Source of the DNA: Deltaproteobacteria bacterium
Lineage (GTDB): Bacteria > Myxococcota_A > UBA9160 > UBA4427
Reading direction: 5' to 3'
NCBI GenBank assembly: GCA_002719955.1
Contig: PBFW01000009.1
Span: 30,996-94,995, forward strand
Length of the DNA: 64,000 nt
Positions 8,630 through 18,104 of the stretch are shown here, piece after piece. Every line of letters starts with the position of its first letter. The stretch's first letter is position 1. A program made the translations under genes and the position numbers. Under the pieces are notes generated by a model. That model made no database searches. It saw only the letters and a program-made list of their open reading frames with translations, and was not told where the DNA came from.

Positions 8630-10336
8630 CTAGAGGGGTTCCGTGATCGGGAGTTCTTCCCACATCAGCTGAAGAAAGATCCCAATGAAGAACGACAGGA
8701 AGGTCATCAGGAGCAGCGCCGACGGGAAGACGTAGAGCGGCGCGATGCCCACGATATGGGGCAGCTCGCCAATCATCGCCGGCATGCTCTCGCGCAGCAC
8801 CTCGACCGGGACCTCGCCGGCGGGCGGCGACCAGTTCCGCGCAACCATGAAGGGCCCCACCAGACTCGTCATCACGATCCCGACACCGAAGGCCTCGACA
8901 ACCCCGAGCAGGAAGATCGCACGCGCACGTGCGAAGGCGATCGCCGTATCCGAGATCCGTCGCGCGATCTCCACGTACACGTAGAGCAGCGTCACCAGCC
9001 CGAGCAGGAGCACGACGGAATCGAGTGCGGCGTTGGGGCGGCTCGCCAGGTCCCAGACCTCGTCGATCAGGAAGACGGGTAGGTAGCCGACGATGATCCC
9101 GGCCCCGATTCGGGGGACCGAGGCATGGAAGAAGGAGAGATCCCGCTTCCAGCAGAAGCGGTAGAGGAGAAACCAGATCGCCGCGGAGTTCACCACGAAG
9201 ACCTCGGCCGAACACAGCACATCGAAGAAGTGGGGGGCGCTGTCGTAGGCGAAGGCGGCGCACAGGAAGGGCATCAGCAGAAGCAGGAGCACACCGGCGT
9301 GGATCTTCGGGGTATGCCAGGTCAGGTTGCGGTCGGCGGCCTGCTCGCCCGCTCTCAGGCCCGCCACGTGATTGATGATCGCCGACGAATGACGAATATC
9401 GTAGACCCGCAGGAACCAGCGCTCGAGCTTCCCGAGGATCCGCTGGCCGTTTCGGTTGGAGCGGCGCAGAAAGGGCATCAGGTCGCTGCTGCGCTCGACT
9501 CCTTTCGCCGCGACGACGGTGATCGCAGCCAGAACCTCCTCCTCGCGATCGGCAAAGGGCGAATCCTCTTTCTCGAAGGCCTGATTCTCCTCGTCGAGAC
9601 ACACTCCTTCGAGCCAGAGATAGAAAGCGCGCTCCGCCATCCGCAGGATCATACGGTCGACCGCTTCCGAATCGCCGGACTCGAGCACCTGGAAGAAGCC
9701 GCTCTCGGTCGGGTCATCGCCGGGATCCACGAGCTGAATCTCGCCATCGATATAGGACTGAAGATAATCGGGGGCGACGCGCTCCTCGACGAGGACACGC
9801 AGCGACTCGTAGATCCGCCGGCGAAGCGAGAAGGCGGCGACCCGAAGCTGGCGCCCACCCTCGAGTTCGTGGGTCTCGATGAAACGCAACAAGATCTGGG
9901 AGAGCAGCGCGACATCCTGATGGAAACGCACCCGCGCATCGGCTCGCAGCCGGTCGGAATCGCCCAGATGGCGGCAGAGCCCATCCAGATAGCGGGGCGC
10001 CGCCGAGAGCATTCGCATCATCAGGCTGCGCGCGTCCCGCACACTCGCGCCCGACCCGAGCAGGCGAGTTTTGGTCAGCAGGTCGTCGAGCTGGAGGAAT
10101 AATTCCGTCGGGTCGTGACGGGCGGCGTTGAACGAGAAGGTCTCCGGAAAGATCCGCTCGAATCCGGCCTCTCCCCGGGCAATCTCGAAGCGAACTTCGC
10201 GTGCGTGGAAGGCGAGGGTGAAACGAAAGGTCAATTGGAGACGCTCGACACGGAGTTCGAGCCTGGGAAGAGCGACCTGCGAGCCGGGCCCCCCGGACAC
10301 GGGAGAGGGCGACGCGGCCGCCTCGACGCCCGCCAA
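8630..10336 (-). CDS. Multi-pass membrane protein of unknown function
   Basis: A 568-residue protein that I do not recognise. About 340 residues of soluble, mostly helical, Arg/Glu-rich sequence are followed by six or seven membrane segments (about 355-375, 380-405, 425-445, 455-475, 485-510, 540-562). The gene begins one base after the stop of the REC-PAS regulator, using a TTG start with AGAGGA upstream, so translation is probably coupled. A GTG a few codons further in is an alternative. The arrangement suggests a membrane output or sensor partner of the regulator. That is inference from position only. Confidence 0.7.
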   Translation of the reverse strand: MAGVEAAASPSPVSGGPGSQVALPRLELRVERLQLTFRFTLAFHAREVRFEIARGEAGFERIFPETFSFNAARHDPTELFLQLDDLLTKTRLLGSGASVRDARSLMMRMLSAAPRYLDGLCRHLGDSDRLRADARVRFHQDVALLSQILLRFIETHELEGGRQLRVAAFSLRRRIYESLRVLVEERVAPDYLQSYIDGEIQLVDPGDDPTESGFFQVLESGDSEAVDRMILRMAERAFYLWLEGVCLDEENQAFEKEDSPFADREEEVLAAITVVAAKGVERSSDLMPFLRRSNRNGQRILGKLERWFLRVYDIRHSSAIINHVAGLRAGEQAADRNLTWHTPKIHAGVLLLLLMPFLCAAFAYDSAPHFFDVLCSAEVFVVNSAAIWFLLYRFCWKRDLSFFHASVPRIGAGIIVGYLPVFLIDEVWDLASRPNAALDSVVLLLGLVTLLYVYVEIARRISDTAIAFARARAIFLLGVVEAFGVGIVMTSLVGPFMVARNWSPPAGEVPVEVLRESMPAMIGELPHIVGIAPLYVFPSALLLMTFLSFFIGIFLQLMWEELPITEPL

Positions 10337-11494
10337 TTAGAGGATCCTCTGGCGAGTGTTCTCGCCGCTCTCGTAATAATCCTCGACCGCACGCGAGAGA
10401 GCGATCACGCCATCGGGCAGCCCCTCCGACCGCGGCCAGCGTTGGGCGGCCACGTTCAGCCGATCACGCAAGAGCTGAGCATCGGGAAAATCATCCCCGG
10501 CCAACGCATCCTCGATATCGAGCCAGTTTCCAATCGCCGTCTGGGTTCGCGACACGCGCTCGCCGAGCTCCGACATATTCGCAGATTCGACGCCGACGTC
10601 GGAGACCTGCGCAGCGAGGGTCGCCAGCTCACCGAGCCCCGTTTCGAGCGCTTTGCGCAACACGCCGACCTCCCCCGACGGGGTCTCGGAGATGCGTCCA
10701 ACAATCGTTTCGAGATCTCGGGCGAGCGGCTCGTGGGAGATCTCCTTGAAGAGGATCACCCGGCCCATCGTCTCACCGGCCACGCCCGCCAGCGCCTGAC
10801 TCGAAACACGCACGCGATGACCCGCGCCGTCACCGATATCGACCTCTTCGAAGCTGCCTCCAGATTCCTCGGCGAGCGCGCTCACCCGTGCCCCGAGCTC
10901 TTGCAGGTAGTCGCGGCCGAGGATCTCATCGATCCGGCGACCGCGTATATCCTCCTGGAGCCCGATGAAGGCCATTGCGGGCTTGTTCACCGCGCGCACC
11001 ACCCCGTCGCGGCCCAGTGCGATCGCGCCGGTCCGAAGCCGGTCCATCACGGCCTCGAGAAAGAGGTTCGAGTCGCGCAGGTCTTCGAGCAGCCCGCGAT
11101 TCTCGACGCTGAGCGCGTGGAGCTCCGCCGCCCGTCGCACGATCGCCTTCAGCTCGTCCGGCTCCCAGGGCTTGTTCACATATCCGTAGATATGACCGTC
11201 ATTGATCGCCTTGATCGTTGCATCCGAATCGGCGAAGCCCGTCAGGATGATGCGGACCGTCTCGGGAAAACGCGCGTAGCCCTGGCTCAGAAGCTCGGTT
11301 CCGGTCATGCCCGGCATGCGCTGATCCGTGATCACGACGGCGACCGGATCATTCTCCTCCATGATCTGGAGGGCCGAGGTGGGATTGGACGTCGTCAGGA
11401 CCTCGTAGAGATCCATGAACGTGAACGTCATCGTTTCAAGGATGGCTTCCTCGTCGTCGACGATCAGGATTCGCGGTCGTTTTTCTTCGCTCAT
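10337..11494 (-). CDS. Response regulator with receiver and PAS domains
   Basis: A 385-residue protein. The receiver domain spans 1-120 with the acidic pair DD at 13-14, phospho-acceptor Asp57 and Lys108 in YVNKPWEP. The segment GYARFPETVRIILTGFAD resembles receivers of RpfG/HD-GYP-type regulators, but no HD-GYP domain follows. A PAS-like domain (about 145-255) and a helical C-terminus end the protein, so it has no recognisable DNA-binding or enzymatic output. It is tightly linked to the downstream membrane protein. ATG 11494 is chosen because the receiver begins eight residues later. Confidence 0.88.
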   Translation of the reverse strand: MSEEKRPRILIVDDEEAILETMTFTFMDLYEVLTTSNPTSALQIMEENDPVAVVITDQRMPGMTGTELLSQGYARFPETVRIILTGFADSDATIKAINDGHIYGYVNKPWEPDELKAIVRRAAELHALSVENRGLLEDLRDSNLFLEAVMDRLRTGAIALGRDGVVRAVNKPAMAFIGLQEDIRGRRIDEILGRDYLQELGARVSALAEESGGSFEEVDIGDGAGHRVRVSSQALAGVAGETMGRVILFKEISHEPLARDLETIVGRISETPSGEVGVLRKALETGLGELATLAAQVSDVGVESANMSELGERVSRTQTAIGNWLDIEDALAGDDFPDAQLLRDRLNVAAQRWPRSEGLPDGVIALSRAVEDYYESGENTRQRIL

Positions 11495-11602
11495 CGGCTC
11501 TCTACAGGGCCGAGCGGTGAACTCGGCTTTTGGATGACGGCCAGCGGCCTCAGGGCAGCGCAACCCGCTTCGAGGAGAGGGGAGGCGGTCGCCACAAAAC
11601 TA

Positions 11603-12949
11603 TCAGTAGCGCGTCGCCTCGATCAAACGTTGTCGGTTTCGGCCCCATTCGCCGCGCCAGGAATCGGCGATCTCCTCACCCGGGCTCTTGCCCTTCGCGA
11701 TCTGCTCGTGCAGCGGGTCGAGGAAGCTCCGTTCATCGCTGTCGCTGAAACCCGCGTCCGCGATTCGAGCGAGGCCGTCGCTCGAAATCGTGACCAGCGC
11801 TCGTGCCAGATCTAGCACCTTGCGACCGCTCATCTCCGCCCGCAGCCCGCGCTTCGCCACATCGAGCTGAGCAAGGTCGATCTGCTCGGGCGTTGAATCC
11901 CCGAGCAACTCCCGGGTCGCCGCCAGCGCATCCACGTCATAGAGGATCCCCTTCCAGACCGCCGGCAGCGCGCAGATCAATTCCCGCGGCACCGTGTCCG
12001 CACCGCGCACTTCGATGATCTTCTTGAGTCGGACATCGGGGAAGAGTGTCGTCAGATGCATATCCCAATCGCGCAGCAGGGGTCGCAACCCCATGAAACC
12101 CGACGACATGAATTGTCTGAACGTCGTGCCGTCACCCGCGTGATAGGTGTCGCCGCGAATGACGAAGAACAGCGGCACATCGAGCGCCCACTCCACATAG
12201 CGCGCATACCCGAAATCGGGATCGAAGACGAAGGGGATCAGGCCGCAGCGATCCGGATCGGTGTCTCGCCAGATGATCAGCCGCTTCGAAACGTAGCCGT
12301 TCTCCTTACCCCCCGAGATACTCGAGTTCGCGAAGAGCGCGGAGATGACGGGCGTCACGAGCAGCGCCGCGCGCATCTTGGCGATCATGTCCTCTTCGCT
12401 CGCGTAATCGAAATTCGCCTGCACCGTCGCCGTGGCGTGCATCATATCGAGGGCCAGATCGCCGCGGGTCGGCAAATACGAACGCATGATATCGTACCGC
12501 CCCTTGGGCATCGTCGGGATCTGGTCCACTTCGTGGAAGGGGTCGATCCCGAGTCCGAGCCAGGCGATTCCGAAATCGTCGGAGAGTTCCTTCACGAGAT
12601 CAACATGCGTATTGAACTCGATACAGGTCTCGCGATTCTCCGAGAGCGGTGCCCCGGAGAGTTCGATCTGGCCGCCGGGTTCGAGGGTGATGCTCGCGCC
12701 GTCCCGCGACAGCGCGATGATCCGACCCCGTTCCTCGACGCGCTCCCAACCGATCGCACTCGCAATCTTTTCGAGCAGCGCACCGATTCCGTAGGGCCCT
12801 TCATAGGGCACCCGATCCCCCGTATCCGCATAGACGCCGACCTTTTCATGCTCGGTCCCGACGGCCCAGTCGGCCCGCCGTGTCTCCGCCCGACCGAAAT
12901 AACGCAGCAGATCAGCCACGCCCTCGATGGGTTGGTCCTGGGGATTCAT
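11603..12949 (-). CDS. gshA: Glutamate-cysteine ligase, plant/alpha-proteobacterial type
   Basis: A 448-residue enzyme of the GCS2/plant-type class that joins glutamate and cysteine with ATP, the first step of glutathione synthesis. Recognisable blocks are VGTEHEKVGVY near the N-terminus, LEPGGQIELSGAP, and MRSYLPTRGDLALDMMHAT, where plant-type enzymes carry similar sequence. The start at 12949 is favoured by AAGGAG seven bases upstream. An in-frame ATG 45 bases earlier has no such site. No gshB is visible in the window. This type is known from plants, alpha-proteobacteria and several delta-type lineages. Confidence 0.93.
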   Translation of the reverse strand: MNPQDQPIEGVADLLRYFGRAETRRADWAVGTEHEKVGVYADTGDRVPYEGPYGIGALLEKIASAIGWERVEERGRIIALSRDGASITLEPGGQIELSGAPLSENRETCIEFNTHVDLVKELSDDFGIAWLGLGIDPFHEVDQIPTMPKGRYDIMRSYLPTRGDLALDMMHATATVQANFDYASEEDMIAKMRAALLVTPVISALFANSSISGGKENGYVSKRLIIWRDTDPDRCGLIPFVFDPDFGYARYVEWALDVPLFFVIRGDTYHAGDGTTFRQFMSSGFMGLRPLLRDWDMHLTTLFPDVRLKKIIEVRGADTVPRELICALPAVWKGILYDVDALAATRELLGDSTPEQIDLAQLDVAKRGLRAEMSGRKVLDLARALVTISSDGLARIADAGFSDSDERSFLDPLHEQIAKGKSPGEEIADSWRGEWGRNRQRLIEATRY

Positions 12950-13040
12950 GCGGAGGCTCCTTGGTCCTAATCCCATCGCCGATCGCTCGGGCACGCTCTG
13001 ATCGAACGCAGCCTTCGGGATCGCGACGGACGGGCGTGGC

Positions 13041-13712
13041 CTAATCGTAGAGGTCTGTGTGGAGAAAGCGAACCAGGGCGCAGACGATGGCCTGGGAGCC
13101 GTAGGCAGCCCGTTCGAGGCGGCCCCCGGTCAGAAGACCGATATTGCCGCCGCCGCGTCCAGATGGGGCCAAAGCTGCTGGTGGCGGGGAGGCCCCTGCA
13201 GCCGTGGGAAGGCGGCGGCGATTTCGCCAGAGCTCGTCGAAAAGGTCGCCGATCGGCGCCTGACCCCGAACGGAGGGCTCTAGGCTCCCGGGTGGGTAGG
13301 CGAATCCCGAGGAGAAACCGTGGCCCTCACGCTCCCCGTCGGTCACCCAGGCACAGCCCACATTGAAATAATCGCGCAGATCCGGCGCGGGCGACCCCTC
13401 CGACAAGCGCACCAGGCCATCCTCAATGCCGAACGCGAGCACGCACTCGCCCGAGGCGAGCGCGCCCCGGGACCGGTTGCGCGCGCCCGCCACGATCTCG
13501 CCCCAACCGATGGGCTGCTCGGCAACGCCGCTCGCAATCCCCACCGGCACGATCGAAAGCGCACTCGGGGATTCCGAAAAAGGCGCGAGCGCATCCCGCA
13601 CCGCCCCTAGCTTGGCCCGGTTCTCGGTCCCCACCCGCACCGCGGAACCCGCGAGCGCACGCTCGAGCGAGGGCGCCAGACGGAAAGCCGCTCGAGAATT
13701 CGCGTCGCTCAT
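13041..13712 (-). CDS. DUF84 / YjjX-type inosine/xanthosine triphosphatase
   Basis: The 223-residue protein matches the DUF84 NTPase family, which hydrolyses non-canonical purine nucleoside triphosphates (ITP, XTP). Evidence is the opening VRVGTENRAKLGAVRDA, then the EQPIGWGEIVAGARNR segment, then LAFGIEDGLV, and finally NIGLLTGGRLERAAYGSQAIVCALVRF split over the C-terminus. It starts 26 bases after the M23 peptidase gene ends on the same strand. Substrate is inferred from the family. Confidence 0.85.
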   Translation of the reverse strand: MSDANSRAAFRLAPSLERALAGSAVRVGTENRAKLGAVRDALAPFSESPSALSIVPVGIASGVAEQPIGWGEIVAGARNRSRGALASGECVLAFGIEDGLVRLSEGSPAPDLRDYFNVGCAWVTDGEREGHGFSSGFAYPPGSLEPSVRGQAPIGDLFDELWRNRRRLPTAAGASPPPAALAPSGRGGGNIGLLTGGRLERAAYGSQAIVCALVRFLHTDLYD

Positions 13713-13738
13713 CTCTCTTCGACTCTCTCTGGCCCCGG

Positions 13739-15325
13739 CTAGAGCGCCTCGTCCGAAAGCCGGAGCGGACCCGAGCCGAGGTCCGCGAGGAGCTGGTCGC
13801 GAACGTTACGAAAGACGGCCAAGCGAGTGGTGTCGACCGGCTCTCCAGCGGGCCCGGAAATCTTCAACGGATCGACGTATTCCCCGTCGCGCTTCACGCG
13901 GAAACAGACGTGCGGACCGGTCGACAGCCCCGTGCTCCCGACAAATCCGATGATCTGTTTCTGTTCGACGCGATCCCCGACCTTCAGGTTCGTAGCGAAG
14001 CTCGCGAGATGGGCGTAATGGGATGTCAGGCCGCCCCGGTGTCGCACACGAATCAGATTGCCCGAGGCACCGGCACGGGCCTTGTACTCGACGACCCCTT
14101 CGGCGACGGACCAGACCGGCGTGCCGTGAGGTGCGACGTAGTCGATTCCGGGGTGGGGGCGCGTCACGTTGAGAATCGGATGCCGACGCGCCCATGTGAA
14201 GCGCGAGGAAATGCGGCTGAACTCGAGGGGAGCGGCGAGGAACGCGCGCTCGACCGAGGATCCATCGGGCCGGAAATAGGCACCGTCGCCGTCGTCCCCT
14301 TCGAAATACACCACCGTGTGTTCCCCGGTGCGCCCCTCGTAACGCGCCGCAAAGATCTGGCCCGGTCTCACGTAGACGTCTTCCCCATCATCGTTCACCC
14401 GATAGAGACGTTCGTAGAGAATCTGGAATTCATCGCCAGGATGAACGGAGCGGCTGAAGTCGATGTCCCAGGCGAGGATGCGCGCAAAATCGGAGGCGAG
14501 GGCGCTCTGTTCTCCCAATTCCAGGATCGCGTCATAGAAAGACGAATCGACGACACCAGCGATCTTCGCCACCTGCGGGCGAAGTTCGGCCATCTCCTTC
14601 CGAACGACATAACGTGTCCCATTCCAAGCGAGATAGAAACTCTCCTCAGCGCTCTGGGAATATCGGAAATCGAGAACACGACCGTCCGAATCCTGACCGA
14701 GTCGATATTCGTCGCCGGGACGCGAACGGCGGAAGTCGAAGACCTTTCGCATCTCCGTCGCGACCAGGTGAACCGTCCCGGGAGAGATTCCCTGGCGGCG
14801 CAGCGAAGAACCGAGACTCTCACCGCGCCCGATCTCGCCACGGGTCACGATCGTGAGCGACTCGGCGAAATGCTCGCTCGGATCCGAACGATAGATCGGA
14901 AGCTCTTCGATCTGCACCGCGCCAATGGGTCGGGTCGCCAGCGCGTATTCGACGCCGGCCTCATCGGGCATCAGCCCCGCGCGCGCGAGCGCCTCCGGTG
15001 CAGAATCCGTTCGCGTCGCAAGCACGGCGCCCCGGGCATCAGCGAAGGAAACCGCCGAGGCAGCGGTGGAATCGGCCACGAGATCCGTTGCGGCGCTCGT
15101 CGAGACCGCCGGGAGCGTGTCGCTCACCCGAGAGACCGGATCCGAAGGGCTGTCCGTCGAGCCCACGCGAGCGCTGACCCCGAACCCGACGAGGATGCAG
15201 ACCGCCATCAGTGACCAGCCGAAACTGGCCCGGATGATCGTCGCACGGTCGAGTTTCTCTATCTGGATCTGGCCCGACGTCGAGGAGGTCCGAAGATCTC
15301 CCGGATCGGAAGGGTCGCAACTCAT
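13739..15325 (-). CDS. M23-family murein endopeptidase, membrane anchored
   Basis: A 528-residue protein with one N-terminal membrane segment (about 34-52), a long linker, a Csd3/MepM-like middle region and a C-terminal M23 domain. Family metal and catalytic positions are His391 and Asp395 (HPGIDY) and His439 (HYAH). The usual HxH near the end is His472-Val-Cys474 (GPHVCFRV), so the second His is replaced by Cys. I recall the same variant in other M23 proteins, so it may still bind zinc. It should cleave peptidoglycan cross-links in the periplasm. AGGAG precedes the ATG. Confidence 0.92.
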   Translation of the reverse strand: MSCDPSDPGDLRTSSTSGQIQIEKLDRATIIRASFGWSLMAVCILVGFGVSARVGSTDSPSDPVSRVSDTLPAVSTSAATDLVADSTAASAVSFADARGAVLATRTDSAPEALARAGLMPDEAGVEYALATRPIGAVQIEELPIYRSDPSEHFAESLTIVTRGEIGRGESLGSSLRRQGISPGTVHLVATEMRKVFDFRRSRPGDEYRLGQDSDGRVLDFRYSQSAEESFYLAWNGTRYVVRKEMAELRPQVAKIAGVVDSSFYDAILELGEQSALASDFARILAWDIDFSRSVHPGDEFQILYERLYRVNDDGEDVYVRPGQIFAARYEGRTGEHTVVYFEGDDGDGAYFRPDGSSVERAFLAAPLEFSRISSRFTWARRHPILNVTRPHPGIDYVAPHGTPVWSVAEGVVEYKARAGASGNLIRVRHRGGLTSHYAHLASFATNLKVGDRVEQKQIIGFVGSTGLSTGPHVCFRVKRDGEYVDPLKISGPAGEPVDTTRLAVFRNVRDQLLADLGSGPLRLSDEAL

Positions 15326-15566
15326 TCACCTGCTCCTGGGGGTTCTCACTCCGGCGCTATATTTAGCCCGATGTGGCCGTATCTGCACCGGGCCCGCTGA
15401 TCCAACTCCATGAGCTGGTTCCGTTTCCCCCCAATTGTGGTCGTCGCTCCCATGGTTCACCGCACGGCGTGATCAACCTTCCAATCGCCCTATGGTCGGA
15501 TCCGTGATGCCCTCTATTTTCTATGCATCCCTCCATACGCTCTGACTCTCGCCAGACTGGAGTCGC

Positions 15567-17126
15567 ATGCCGCCGCTCGACGATCAAGCCAAGACGACGC
15601 GGGTTCCCGAACCGCGCACGTCGCCCCGAACCCATGCGAAGGCATTGCGCCTGGGGTTCGGTGGCGCTCCGGGTCTCGCACTGAGTTTCGTTCTCGTCAT
15701 CCTGCTCGCGTTTTCGGGCGGTCTCACCAACGAAGCTCAGGCGCTCTGGCCTTTTCATCGGATCGTGGATCGTGTGCCCCTGGCCGAGCGAGCTTCGGAA
15801 ATGCTTGCGGACGCGATCCGCACCCGTACCGTCAATCCGCCCGGCAATGAACGCGCCCTCGCGCGCAAACTCGCGCGCGCGCTCGACCGTGCCGGGATCG
15901 AGAACCGCATCATCGCCACACCGAGCCCAAAGGGCGGGCCGAAGCGCGCCGCCGTCTGGGGCCGACTTCGCGGCAATGGAGATCGACCCGCCCTAGCACT
16001 TCTCTCCCACCTCGACACCGTGCCGGCGCTCGCACCCGAGTGGAGCGTCGACCCCTACGCGGGCAAGATCTGGGATGGCTTCGTCTGGGGGCGCGGCGCG
16101 CTCGATGCCAAGGGGGTGACCATCAACCATCTGATGGCGCTCATCGAAATCGCCCGAGCCGACATCGAGTTGGAACGCGACATCATCTTCCTAGCCACCC
16201 CCGATGAGGAGACCGGCGGGCGCGTCGGAGCAGGCTGGATCGTCGAGAATCACCCCGAGCTCGTCGAGGGGGTCGGCTATCTGCTGACCGAGGGCGGTGG
16301 AATCCAGATCTCTCGTCTGCAGGGCAGCGAGCAGCCACCGATCTGGGGCGTCGCGCTCACCGAGAAAGCGCCCTGCTGGCTCGAGCTGACGGCGCGGGGG
16401 CGCGGGGGGCATAGCTCGACCCCGACGCCCGATGCCGCCGTTCCCCGGCTCGTCGCAGCCCTCGATCGCATTCGCCGGGTCGAGGCCCCCGTCCGCGTCA
16501 CCGAGGAGGTCGCGAAGATGTTTGCGGCACTGGCTCCGCTCGCCGCGGATTGGGATCGCGACGGTTTCACGAATCTCGCCGAGACCCTCGATCGGGACGA
16601 GGGCTTCCGGCGCCGTTTCCTGGGCAATCCCGCCCAAAATGCCGTTGTACGCAATACGGTGTCGATCACCGTACTCGAAGGTGCGCCCAAGACCAATATC
16701 GCGCCTTCCGCAGCCCGTGCCCAGCTCGATGCCCGGCTCCTGCCCGGCGAAATCTGTGAAGATTTTGCGCGGGCGCTAGCTGGCGTGATCGATGACTCCT
16801 CGATCGAAATCAACGAAATCCTGAGTTTCCCGGCTCGCGCCTCGACTTCGGATACGCCCCTCTTTCGTGCGATCGAGGAAGTCGCCGGTCGACAGGACAC
16901 CCCCGGGCTCGTCGTCCCGCGCATGATCGGCGGCTTCACCGACGCCCATTGGTTTCGCGAACTCGGAATCGTCGCCTACGGCTTCGTCCCCCGAGCCCTG
17001 GCCCCCGGCGAAGCCCGACGCGTCCACGGACTCGACGAGCGCGTTTCGGTCGAGACCCTCGCGCAGAGTATCCGCATCACGATCGATCTCGTGCGCACCT
17101 TCGACGCGATCGAAGCCACCGAATAG
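15567..17126 (+). CDS. M20-family metallopeptidase (PM20D1/Cps1-like)
   Basis: A 519-residue protein with an N-terminal membrane or signal segment (about 37-58). The M20 catalytic core contains LSHLDTVP (first metal His and following Asp), WGRGALDAKG (bridging Asp), PDEETGG (catalytic and metal Glu) and a late GGFTDAHWF with the final metal-binding region. The long form with an N-terminal anchor resembles carboxypeptidase S/PM20D1 rather than cytosolic DapE or ArgE. GGAG lies close before the ATG. It is divergent from the M23 peptidase gene with a 241-base gap. Confidence 0.9.
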   Translation: MPPLDDQAKTTRVPEPRTSPRTHAKALRLGFGGAPGLALSFVLVILLAFSGGLTNEAQALWPFHRIVDRVPLAERASEMLADAIRTRTVNPPGNERALARKLARALDRAGIENRIIATPSPKGGPKRAAVWGRLRGNGDRPALALLSHLDTVPALAPEWSVDPYAGKIWDGFVWGRGALDAKGVTINHLMALIEIARADIELERDIIFLATPDEETGGRVGAGWIVENHPELVEGVGYLLTEGGGIQISRLQGSEQPPIWGVALTEKAPCWLELTARGRGGHSSTPTPDAAVPRLVAALDRIRRVEAPVRVTEEVAKMFAALAPLAADWDRDGFTNLAETLDRDEGFRRRFLGNPAQNAVVRNTVSITVLEGAPKTNIAPSAARAQLDARLLPGEICEDFARALAGVIDDSSIEINEILSFPARASTSDTPLFRAIEEVAGRQDTPGLVVPRMIGGFTDAHWFRELGIVAYGFVPRALAPGEARRVHGLDERVSVETLAQSIRITIDLVRTFDAIEATE

Positions 17127-17199
17127 GAGGAGTTCCATCGGGGCCACCGCAGCACGACTCGCTTCGGATCTCTCGGGCACCCTTCGCGCCGGGACGGCG

Positions 17200-18003
17200 C
17201 TACCAACGGATCTCCTTGTCGTCTCGAATGGCCTCGGCCGTTTCTAGGCAGCCGGCCAACACATAGGGGCGCTGAGCTCGGCACAGATTCGTGTCGCAGT
17301 CGACGTGGCGCGCCTCGACCGATGCGAGGCAGGCCCGATCCGAACCCTCCAATCCGAGACCGACTCCGTTCTTGCGCGCCTCCTCGGACAGAAGCGGATC
17401 CGCATTCAATTCAGCGGACCAGAACTCGATCGAAGGATCCCGATCCCAGGCGACATCCTCGAAGACCCGGACGGGCCCACCCAGATCGCTCGCGCTCGCA
17501 GCGAAGAGGACGAGGCCCGTCATCGCGATCAGACCGATCACCGTTCGCAGGACGGGTCCACCGGGATCCTCGGGCTGGGGGAGGCCGCGATTGTCCCGAA
17601 GTGCCCAACGCTCCTCGCGACTCAGACCGACCGAGAGAAGGCCACACGAAGCGCTGGTCCCGATCGCCACGACGACGATCAACAGACGCATCGAAATGCG
17701 AACCCCCGACATCACTCCGAAGACACCCGCTGCAAGCGAAATCGTCAAGAAATACAGGAAGAGCGAAACGACGTAGAAAACCGGTCGCGTGCCGCGCCCC
17801 AGGAGGCGAACGATCAGCCCGATCGCAAAGCCCGAGACGATCGTCGCGACCGCCCATATATCGGGCGCGATCTCGCTCAATGCTCTCCAACCCGCCGCGA
17901 TCAGGAGCGCGAGAAAGGGCCCGAACAGAACGAGCGCCCCAAGGCGCTCGCGGGCAAAAACCTCGCGTGCCAACGCCCGAATCTCATCTTCGCGATGCGC
18001 CAT
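17200..18003 (-). CDS. Membrane protein of unknown function
   Basis: A 267-residue protein with about five predicted membrane segments (near 21-40, 48-68, 75-97, 102-122 and 153-172) and a C-terminal soluble tail of about 90 residues. The tail carries four cysteines (ACLASV, VDCDTNLCRA, AGCLE), which may form disulfides outside the cytoplasm. GGGGAGGGGG before the ATG is a strong ribosome site. I do not recognise a family. It is convergent with the M20 peptidase gene. Confidence 0.7.
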   Translation of the reverse strand: MAHREDEIRALAREVFARERLGALVLFGPFLALLIAAGWRALSEIAPDIWAVATIVSGFAIGLIVRLLGRGTRPVFYVVSLFLYFLTISLAAGVFGVMSGVRISMRLLIVVVAIGTSASCGLLSVGLSREERWALRDNRGLPQPEDPGGPVLRTVIGLIAMTGLVLFAASASDLGGPVRVFEDVAWDRDPSIEFWSAELNADPLLSEEARKNGVGLGLEGSDRACLASVEARHVDCDTNLCRAQRPYVLAGCLETAEAIRDDKEIRW

Positions 18004-18104
18004 GCCCCCTCCCCGGTGAAAGGCGCAAGGGCCGCGGGATCACCCGGAGTCCGATCCCCTGCGCGAGGCCCCGCGAGCAAGGGGCCGCTGGACATGAAAC
18101 CAGC

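Noticed and set aside
10115..11815. 566-codon open frame on the plus strand opposite the REC-PAS regulator
   Set aside because: It overlaps conserved receiver and PAS codons on the opposite strand and has no recognisable domain.
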